The notes under the pieces were generated by a model that worked only from the letters and a program-made list of their open reading frames with translations, was not told the DNA's origin and did not search any database. Below are positions 54,555 through 64,000 of a stretch of DNA of 64,000 nt, one piece after another (positions within the stretch are counted from its first letter, which is position 1; the number at the start of each line of letters is the position of its first letter). Origin of the DNA: Vitis vinifera (Eukaryota; Streptophyta; Magnoliopsida; Vitales; Vitaceae); assembly GCF_030704535.1 (NCBI RefSeq), contig NC_081822.1:11091001-11155000 (forward strand). The letters run 5' to 3'. Made by a program: the position numbers and the translations under genes.

Positions 54555-56215
54555 CTACCCTTTCCATCCCTCTCCATTATCACTCGCACCTCCTTCCCTT
54601 GTGGAACTGCTCGCTACTAATGGATCCGACTCTACTGAAGACTCTGCAAACTCCTCTTTGTACATTTCTTCTATCATAGGCTTCCATAGTCTAACCCGAG
54701 CATTTATGAACCAATTTGAGACCTGAAACAACCGCTATCAGTTAAGACTAAACCATTAAAGCAAAAATAATGGACAGAGATCAAGATTCTGGATTGTTGA
54801 GAGAGTACTTGGTTCTTAGTCAGGCCTGTCTGTGATGCCAACATTAACTTCTCAGAGTCATTTGGGTAACTGCATGAGAATCATTGATCAGTATCAATCA
54901 AATTATAGACATTAATTCAGTTTAGAGGGTCGAAGCACGTACGGGTGGAGAAAGTGTTCGAAGAGCCATGACCGAAGGATAGCCACAGAGGTCTCCGGCA
55001 ATCCTCTTATGGGTCGCCATGCTTGCCGGTGGCTTTGGAACATTCCCAGCTGTTGAAGAGTCATTCGGTTGTTTCTACCCTCTTGGTCAAACAAGCTAAG
55101 TTGTGAAAATCCTGTGCTGATTTTAGGCAAATCATGGGAAAGCTTTCTTCTTGCCACATTGATTTGAGATATAATGGCATCTCTCAAGCTGCAAAAATGT
55201 CTAAACATGGCCTGAAGGGCAAGAGCAGTGTAAGACTTGGCTGCTCCCACACCTGCTATCACCTCGAAGGAGGATACCACGTCTTCCATTTGATGATAGT
55301 ACTCCTCATATCTGCTCTCAACCTGAGGATCCAATGAAAACCCAAAACAAATTATGAAATACAAAGCAGTCAATTTAAATTACCAGCAAACAACAGAAGT
55401 TTTAGACTCACCTCCTCCAACAAGCCAATAAGTTTCGCTATTTCTATCTGAATATCTTGTTTTTCAGCTGATAATGATCCATTCCCACACAATTCTGCTT
55501 TTAGCTCAGAAGCAAATCCTAGAGCTCCTCTTCTGCCACTTCGGGACAACCTACCGATATATTTTTCATTGCTCAAGTCAATGGCCTTGCCACCCGCGTT
55601 AACAACTTCTTCAAGGAGGGACTGAGTTGGTCTTAAATATCTTGAGTTCCCGACTGCATTGACAAAAGACTCTGTTCCATAGGAAGTGGAACAAGAGCGA
55701 TTGAGCGAGGTTGAAGGTGTAGCAAAGGCGCTACTCACATAAGAATAATCATCACACAGGCGCTCCACTCCTGGGTTGCAAGCTTCTCTTGCTTCTTCGC
55801 CAGAAAATAAGTAATTGGAGCTCACGAAGTCTGAGTTTAAGGGTCTTTGCCTGTAATGAACGGAAGGCATTAGCACATGAGAGCCTAGGGAGAGCGAGAG
55901 CCTGTGAGCTTGGTGATTGGACTCATTTGCAGCTCCAAGAAGATCCATGAAGTGTCTGGTGTGGCTGATCTCAGACTCTTCTCCTACTGCAGGAGCTTGA
56001 ACAAGGTCTATTGATCTAGACATTCTTTCTCCGAGAGACTGAATGCTGGGCAAGACGCCGAGAGACTGAGGAAATGTGTTACTGCCTCTTAAATGAGATC
56101 CATAAGCATCAAAATGATGGTTTTCAAATTGGTTTGGACTCGTGAAGGAGTCAGAGATGATGAACTGGTGCAAAATGCTTGAAGTTGGGTTGGGGGATGA
56201 TTCTTGGGAGACCAT
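54555..56215 (-). CDS. BLH: BEL1-like (TALE) homeodomain transcription factor, shorter paralogue
   Basis: Four exons, 56215-55412, 55322-54943, 54869-54809 (61 nt) and 54722-54555, give 470 residues with intron phases 0, 2, 0. The N-terminal half has a RLSLSLG (ZIBEL-type) motif. The SKY domain shows [16 protein letters not shown], and the BELL domain shows [19 protein letters not shown] and [19 protein letters not shown]. The TALE homeodomain, spread over three exons, has [20 protein letters not shown], the HPYP loop and [24 protein letters not shown] proteins pair with KNOX proteins to control meristem and organ identity in the nucleus. The tail after the homeodomain is only about 35 residues and lacks the C-terminal VSLxLGL motif of its neighbour. 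It may correspond to Arabidopsis BLH11, judged from gene order. A 5'UTR intron is likely between about 57088 and 56588. Confidence 0.94.
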
Positions 56216-59200
56216 GGTAATCAGAGAAGCGTCTCAAGAGATTTTTGGTTGAAATTTCAGTGAGGGGAACTAAATTTTGAAGGGGGAATCCATGAGAATG
56301 AGAATCCAATTTCACTCATTTGTGGGGCTTGAGGAATGATAAACCCGAGATTTTAGAACCGTGTCTTGTCAAAGCAAACAAGTTAAAATTCCATATGAAT
56401 AGACTTTGAAAGCCACAAACAATCATAAAGGCTTATGCAACAGGCCGAGACTTCTGAGTTTTTCATGTGTTCAAAACTATAGTCATTTCAGGGAGACAGA
56501 CATCGGTTTATCATGCAAAAAGCCATCTAAAGGCACGACCCAACTCTGAACTGGAAAATCTATAATAATAATAATGATAATCTGCACCTGAAACAAACAG
56601 AAATCAAGAGCCAACAAGAGAGAGTGAGTCGCTAGGCAGTAGGAATAGTTAATAATCAGCCTAAAGTTCCCAGATTCTAAGCAAAACCAAGTAATAGTAT
56701 ACTGAAAGAAAGCCAGTTAAGTGTAAGAGTGAAAAATCAAATTGCAAGATCTGCATACTTAAAAAGTAGCTTTGTAGAAATCATTAGAGAGTAAACCTCC
56801 AGCCTAACACGCAGGAACGAAGCAAAGAAATTCAGTGTGCCAAAAGCATGTAAAGAAGGGAAAGTACAGGGGCTGAGGGCTTAAACAGAGACAAATGGAT
56901 ATATTAATGACACATTTGATGACTATCTCCAAAGTCCAAACCCTGTTTGACAGAGTTGAAGTGACTAGCATACAGTAGAAGAAACCCACAAAAAGATAAA
57001 AATGAAATCCAGTCGCTTTATTAAGCAATGAACGCGAAAGAAAAAGAAAGGAAGCCAAACACCAGTCTGCGAGTTCAAACAAACATACCTTGGAAGATAA
57101 TAATTCAAAGAAGAAAGCAATGGTTCGCACTTCTCCCATACACACATGACACACTCTTTTTTTCTTTCAACAGGTCTAAACATATAAGCAGCAGAGCTAC
57201 AGAAGCTAGAACATAGGCCTCTGCAAGTTCTCCAAAGTAGCAAAGCTAATCAGCTAGGTAAAAATGCAGAAAGTAACGGGGAAAAGATGGTCCCCCCATT
57301 CCCCTGACAACAAAACAACAAGCAAAAGCATCTACCATTCAGCTTTAATGCCTATGGTTACATTTCTTTGGGAGGCTCAAAAGTACTTTGAGCTTGAAAC
57401 ACTGCAACTCGCTGCATCTCTCTCTCTCTTCTCATGTTGGCAGTTGGTTCAGAGGGGGAGAGGTGGGGAAGAGCTCAATATGTTGAATTGGTCTGAGAAC
57501 TGGGGCTGCTGTTAATCTGTAAAAAGAAAGATAAAAAGTGGGCTATCTTTTGCACACTCCCAGTTTTAAGATTGTCTGCTTGTGAGTCTGTAAACCATAT
57601 GGGAATATCTAACTTTTTCCTGTTAGGTATTGCAGTGATACATAGAGATGTTGAAAGGACACTGAAATCACAATCTCTCAAGGGAAAGAGTGTAAAAAAT
57701 GAAAATGGGTTGTCGCGCAGAAGGGAGAGAGAGGGGGAGAGATAGGGAGGTGGGTCTGGGTGCTGTGGTTTGGTGTGCTGATATGAGACTGATTCTGTGT
57801 GTGTTTTGGGCTGGCATGTTTGGATGCTTTAGTAATGATTGCCATCTTTGTTCCTTTGGCCTCCTCCAGTTGTCACTCTCTCATTCCCTGGTTTTGTTTA
57901 ATTAGCTCCAGAAACAGGCCCACCTCTCAAGATTAAAGTTGCTCCTGTATTTTCTGACCTTTCCCCCCACTACCCGTCATTTTCAATCCCCAATTTCTGC
58001 CATCTTTGTCCTCCAAATCTTGTCTTGGCAAGATCATTTTCCCTTCCCAAAATCCACACTTTCTTCCGAGGATGAATTGGATAACCTTTCTATTAACGAC
58101 ATTTTAGACGTTTTTACGACATCTCATTTTCAACATATATCCCGGTTTCCTTTGTTAAATATCATATCTACTTTTTACAATAACCGAACACATTGCTCCC
58201 ATCTTCACTAGTGTTGATACAGAAATTTATTTGTTACTCTTGTCAAGAGTCAAGACTCCAGGGTAGTGGTTCATCGTCACTACAAAAGATCATCAAACTT
58301 CACAACCACAACCCAGAGTCCAGATTGTTTCCATTAGATGCTGTTCAAACAAAAATAGCCCTCTGGTGGAACAATGCATCCAGGTTTCTACCAGAAAGTG
58401 TGGAAAAATAGTTGGTTTCTGGGCCAGTAACTGGAAACTAATCATCAAAGAGGTGTCTAATTATGTGGGAACCGTTTTATATATTGCCACAAGGGCTGAT
58501 GAATGTTTTAGAGGTGTTTACTAGACAATGTACACTGAATCTTGAGGAATCAAGGAACATATTGCTTATCAATGAATGTTTCTCAAATGGCAACACAAGA
58601 AGAGAAATGGAATTAGGGACAAATGCAATTGTGGAAGCTAAAAAAAACATACACCAGATTGTGTTTTGGAGCATGTTTCTATTTGAAATGTCTTCTCTAA
58701 ATGCATTCTTGAGAGAATTATACTTTTCCAAAAAAATTTCTATAAGTTCTTTCTAAATTTTGTCAAATATTTTCTTCAAAAATATTTTTTCTTTAATGTT
58801 AGAAGTGTTTTCTAAAAACACTCTCAAACGGACAAACCCCCGGGCATTTGTAAGATAGCATGGTTCAACCAGCAGATTGAACAGGACAAGAGGAAAGCAG
58901 ACATAAAAGACAGTGGGCTAAAGAACTAACAATGAACCACAATTTAAAGAAAATGATACTAGAGAGAGATAGAAAACAAGATTCATGGACCCAAAGAAAC
59001 ATTTGATAGAAACTATACTGACTCTGTGCTGAGCTATGCATTTGGAACCAAGATGAGTAACCAGAGGGCATTGGCACCAAAAAAACAAATTCTCTGAAAT
59101 CACCATAAACCAAGACACATCCAGGAAGACTGGAGATATTAAAAAAAAGGAGCATTTAGTTGAGCTAAGCTTCTCTTTTAGGGCTGACGGAATGCTCTTC

Positions 59201-59727
59201 AAGCTCCTAAAGCTTCTGCAAAAGCCACAACGTGGCTGCAAGATCACCGGGAAGAGACATTAAACTTTAAACAACCCATATGAATGGCAGGAAAAAGGGC
59301 ATAAAGTCACACGTCATCACTTCAAAACTGCAATCATCATGGAATCTCCAAACCAATACAGCACGACCCATTCATTCTTATGTCAGATTTATTTCAAATG
59401 AGATGATATATCCCACTACAAAGTATACATCAATGTCCCACTAGACAGTATCCAACAATTTCACACTAGAGAGTAAGTGTGGAACTTCCGTTATTTCACA
59501 TATTACACAAGAACATATATGCACCCTATATTTACAAATGCCTAAGCTTCCACGAATCACTTTGTTATATTACAACTGGGTACCCAAATCTATTCTCATA
59601 TTGCTCGTGTTCTTCACCCCTTCAAGGGTTGTTATTACGTTTCCTTTCTCTTTCTTCTTATTCTAAAGATTTTTCCCTTCTCTGACAAGGTAGATTTTTT
59701 CTCATAAAACTGGGGGCAAGCTTTGTT
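56216..59727. other. Region between the two BELL genes, leader and promoter of the first
   Basis: On the minus strand a good donor (CTTCCAAG|GTATGT, exon edge 57089) and an acceptor (TTTGTTTCAG near 56588) suggest a 5'UTR intron for the BELL gene starting at 56215. Pyrimidine- and purine-rich stretches near 57420 and 57720 fit leader and promoter DNA. From 58640 to 58830 there is a MITE-like stretch with AAGTGTTTTCTAAAAACACT. The last few hundred bases are the presumed 3'UTR of the second BELL gene. No further coding exons were seen. Confidence 0.45.
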
Positions 59728-62700
59728 TCAGACTACAAAATCATGTATGAGATGGGGTTTGCCAAACCTATGTCGCTGGTTTCCTGAATCCATGCAATTA
59801 TATTCGGCAGTGTCAGGGCCCACAGAAGCAGCAATATCACCCCCTCTAATAAGGGGCCCCCCAGAAATGGATGGCACATCGCTTTCACAATGCCGCAACC
59901 CCAATGCAAGTGACACCTGACTGCCAACTCCTAGGTCACTCAACTCTGATATGTGGTATGTAGCAGCCATAAGACTCCCATCACCATTCTGGTTGGTTGG
60001 AACAAACTCATCAAGATAAAGGCTATGGTCATCCATATTAGAGCTTTGATCGCCCTGTAATTTCATTATCCCACAATCTGTGTCCACATCTCCATGGGCG
60101 CCCTTTTGAAAGCTCATTCTTGCCGTAGGCCCATTCATTTCCACATCACGCATAAAATCAGACGTCATGTTATGTGATTGACCCAGGTGGCCACCTGCAG
60201 CAGCTGTGGATGTCATAGTTTCTTGCAACTCTTCTCCCTTATCCTCAGATGCCCAGGAATCATCTCTTGGTTCTTTTGGAGGACTCTCCGGGGAAGATTT
60301 AGACTTTGTCTCTGAATCACCAATCTCTTCTTTATAAATCTCCTCAACCATGGGCTTCCAAAGACGCACCCGTGCATTTATAAACCAGTTTGCAACCTGA
60401 ACCATGAGATTAGAGATCATATCACATAAAAATAAAGAACAAGAAAAGAGGGCCAATTGTACTTGTGATTTTGTTTTAAGGAAATTGAAAGCATTGATTG
60501 AGTAAATGATATAAGAATCAAGCAAAGTGACAAAAAGTTCATGATGAACATGAATAGAGAACAACTACAACTTTATCGTTCCAGAAGAAAACAGAAAGTG
60601 AGGAAAGAGAACATAAATTAAACCTACAATGTTTCTTTCACACAGTTTAAGAAGCTATTCTTAGAATACTTTAGGTCCACCAGCCAGACATACATATTTA
60701 AGATACACACTCTTACTCCCTCCATTTACCTGGCTCCTGGTCAAGCCGGTCTGCCTAGCTAGCATGATTTTCTCTGAATCCTTTGGATAACTGATGAAAC
60801 AAGAAATCAGGAAAGACTTAGTGGGGACAAATTTCTTTAGCGATGAACAGGAAAAAAAGGAAATAAGTGGTTCAGGAACATACGGGTGAAGAAAGTGCTC
60901 AAACAGCCATGTGCGAAGGATTGAAACAGAACTTTCAGGCAGTCCCCTCTGTGGCCTCCACGCATGTCGCATCCCACCAAACTGCTGAAGAGCTCTCTGT
61001 TGTCTGAGCTGCTGGTCTACATAGCCAAGACGAGACATTCCACCACCTAGACCATTTGGTGAAGTATCTTGCTCCCCAAGGTTTCTGCAGGTTATTCGAA
61101 TCTGGCCACTGATTGCATCACGCAAACAGCGGAAGTGGCAGGAAATTCTTTGCAGGGCAAGTGCCATGTATGTTTTTGCCGCCCCAAACCCAGCTAACAT
61201 GTCAAAAAAGGATCCCACAATTTGTGTCTGATCATAATACTGTTTGTATCTTTTATCTACCTACAAAAAGAGCACAGCCACAAAAAAAACTTTCTAAGTT
61301 CAGCTCAGTAAAGGGAACACCATTAAAACACAAAAGTGGGCATATCTCATGTATGGAAGGAAGGCATTTCAACCACTAAACAGCTATGTCTCAGTCTGGT
61401 CTTCACTTTTTAACCAAGGCTCCCAAGGGACTCCTAAACAAGATGATGGAAAGAGTTCACCAAACATCTAATATCCAACCCATTGGCCAGATCTCACTCT
61501 TACCCAAGCTCTGCTTTGATTAGGAAATTGTCCCAAAGCACAGAAATTTCCACTTATGAGATAAATAACATCTTATTTGGAAATCCTTTTTCTCATAACT
61601 TCATTACTTTTTATCAGTAAAGGATGACACAATGATATTACTTTATGAATAAAAAATTCTGTCACTTGAGAATTTGAGGAAACATCCCCAATTTATCAAC
61701 TAACTCAAGTGTTCCATATCAGAGATAATGAGAGGGAAATAAGTTCTAAAACATTGCCTTTGGGAAGTGAGGCTTGCACTAGATATTGTTAAAATTATGA
61801 ATCTAAAATAAATTCAGTAGTTCCTTGCAAGTTGTAACTCAGACAGGCATCTATGGTGCTTCAGACTACAATAGAATAAGCTGTTGCACAAACTTCCATT
61901 CCTAATCATGAAATAGCCCAGTGAATTTTCAAAAGCTATTATCTTGGTTTTATCTTCACGGATTAGGTTTTAAAAACTGATTCATAGGACATGAAAACAG
62001 AAGAAACTTAGATGGTGCAAAGTATCCAAGAATCAAGGAACTACAACCTTTTGTTACATCTGCAACTAGTTAGAAGTATCATAGCAACTACAAGGAAAAA
62101 AATGCCATTGGCCATTTTATTGAATCACAAGGATAAAAATAGAAACACATATCCAAACCAAAGATAGAGATTAAAAAGAGCTGCATCATTAGCACAGGAC
62201 TTGGACTCACCTCATCCAACATGGACAAAAGCTTGGCTTTCTTGTGCTCCAAATCCTGCCGTTCTGTGGATGAAAGCTTACAGGAGGAATTGGTAACCAA
62301 CCCATTAGGGTCTGAAGAGTTCCCAATTGGTGAGGAAAGTATAGTGCGGTTATTGGATCTCTCATCATTCTCGTTGGAGCCATTTAAACCAATCCCATGG
62401 AACTTATGGTGTTTGTCAAACTCCTGCTGCTTCAAAGTTTTTCGGACATTAACTACTTCGTCAAGCAATTGCTGTACTGACTTGAGGAATTTGGAGTTCA
62501 AGACAGTGTTTGCAGGACCAAAAGATTCATAGAGACACTGATCAGCACCAGTTACTTTAGGGATTTCTGAGTATCGAGGATTGCACAAGGCCTCTGTTTT
62601 GACAGAACTCTGATCAGTTCCTGGGAAACTAGATGGTAGGTATTCATCATTTCTAAACTCCTTAGCTTGAGAACTTTCATCACCTTCACAAGATATTGTT

Positions 62701-63200
62701 CTCTCCGCTGAAGATGAAACATAAGAACCAAAACGTGATGAGAGACCTGGGTTCACATACTGGTACTGAAATGAAGCCAGTGGAACTGTGGATGGTATCT
62801 GTGTGCTGAGGCTGAGAGATAATCGCTGAGGCAGGAAATTCTGTTCAGCATCTAGAATGCCTAGCTGTGTCCTTGGCACTATCTGAGGATTTCCGGTAAC
62901 AAAATTGCCAGTTGGAGCACCTGTAGCATTTTTTAACTGTAGACCAACAGATTGCATACTGACATCACCTGTTGGTGGAATGTATACCACCTCATTTCTT
63001 ACCCCTGCAGATGGGACTTCAACATGGTTGTGATAAGATGGAGAACTCCCAATGAAGATCCCTGAGTAGGACCCAGCAGAAGATGTCTGGTTTGGATACA
63101 TCATCACATTGCCAGGAAGAAGAGGCTGTTCAGGATAAGAAGCAAGTTTTAGGTCCGGTAGATTCAAAGTTGGCAAGACTTCTCTTCGACTGTTTGACAT
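59728..63200 (-). CDS. BLH: BEL1-like (TALE) homeodomain transcription factor, full-length
   Basis: Four exons, 63200-62211, 61260-60884, 60790-60730 (61 nt) and 60396-59728, give 698 residues. The exon phases (0, 2, 0) and the 61-nt third exon are the same as in the neighbouring BELL gene. The N-terminal part has [10 protein letters not shown] (ZIBEL), the SKY motif is [18 protein letters not shown], the BELL domain has [20 protein letters not shown] and [19 protein letters not shown], and the homeodomain runs [49 protein letters not shown]. An acidic, Ser-rich tail ends with a second VSLALGLRH motif. This is the layout of the BLH3/BLH10 clade; the orthology is inferred from gene order. A leader intron acceptor (TTTAG) seems to lie at 63231, so the promoter is beyond the window edge. 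Confidence 0.95.
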
Positions 63201-64000
63201 CCTTCACTTTCTGTCTCGGATCCATCCAGTCTAAATGTGAGAGATAATAATACAACATTATGAATGCACTTTAAAATAAAGCAATCATGTCACAACTTAG
63301 TACTGCCTAAAAATGGCGATCACCAAAGAAATCTCAACTCATCAAAAGCTTCAACCAATTCTTATTTTCATCACAAAAAAGGATCTCACATCAACAGTAA
63401 GAACTTATGAATTATAGTAATCCTTCAAAAACTCGTGTGTGATGCAGCAAAAATTGAATAATAATTGAAAACCATTTGCTCAGAAAAATACAATCAAACA
63501 CCCCATAAAACAAAACTAAGGGACACTGCATGAGAACCCACAAAGAATTCACAGGTTCTTTTAAGCAACCAAAAAAAACATAAAAAAAAAAAAAAAAACA
63601 AAGGAAAAAATCATGAAGCTTCAATTTCTGCCTATCAGCATCAACATGTATTTAGTCCAGTAAAACTAAGGTAGAAAATAACCAAGCTTGAAGTTCATAA
63701 CAGGCACACTAGAATCAGAACCCATAAAACACAAAACGCGAGGGAAACTTGAAACAGCAATTAGAACAAAGAAAAAGAGTAACAAAAACCCATTAATGAG
63801 AAGTAAAGGATGACCTGCAAAATCTCAAAAGAAAAACAAACTACCGAGGCACGCAATTACTTCTTGCATTAAAACCCACATCAGAAACACTGTCAAGTAT
63901 CAATATTTAAGAGGATTACAAAATATAATCAAACCTAAGATCAAAAATGAAAAAGGAAAAAAAAGAAAAAAAATCCCTCTAAACGAAAAGAGTAAGAAAG
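63201..64000. other. Leader region of the second BELL gene
   Basis: An acceptor-like TTTAG at 63231 (minus) and a donor-like GCAG|GTCATC near 63814 suggest a 5'UTR intron. No coding sequence was seen up to the window edge. Confidence 0.4.

Overview
This is plant nuclear DNA. It has multi-exon genes with GT..AG introns, plant-only families (TIC20-I, class III peroxidase, BELL homeodomain, SOSEKI, chloroplast HflX), AT-rich intergenic DNA and many small transposon relics. It is a eudicot, and the repeat style reminds me most of grapevine (Vitis); the species call is inference. I rebuilt ten apparently intact genes exon by exon, checking reading frame and splice sites by eye, plus one truncated gene copy.

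Layout. 1.8-6.1 kb, minus: TIC20-I, a plastid protein-import channel subunit, with a 5'UTR intron holding a TRIM retroelement and a first coding intron holding a Tourist-like MITE. 6.1-11.9 kb: gene-poor, AT-rich, with a Copia gag fossil. 11.9-18.6 kb, plus: RING-type protein. 19.8-23.3 kb, minus: plastid-targeted NAD(P)-binding Rossmann protein. 24.5-25.6 kb, plus: TLC-domain membrane protein. 26.4-26.6 kb, minus: a lone first exon of a SOSEKI (DUF966) gene. 27.8-32.0 kb, minus: 26S proteasome ATPase RPT4. 33.2-37.1 kb, minus: GT4 glycosyltransferase with an N-terminal membrane anchor. 37.3-42.1 kb: repeat-rich, with two copies of a 0.5-0.7 kb repeat. 42.1-43.6 kb, minus: class III peroxidase. 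43.9-46.5 kb: a foldback MITE and very AT-rich DNA. 46.6-53.5 kb, minus: plastid HflX GTPase. 54.6-56.2 and 59.7-63.2 kb, minus: two tandem BEL1-like homeodomain genes.

The genes are independent housekeeping and developmental loci, not an operon-like system. From memory, the Rossmann protein, the GT4 glycosyltransferase and the BELL genes are also neighbours in Arabidopsis (At1g19690-At1g19710, with a duplicated block at At1g75410-At1g75430). If so, this window keeps an ancestral eudicot gene order. I found no new biological system. The points most worth a second look are the SOSEKI exon-1 fragment with an intact splice donor, the TRIM inside the TIC20-I 5'UTR intron, the nested-hairpin MITE, a GC-AG intron in HflX and the minisatellite-bearing repeat pair.
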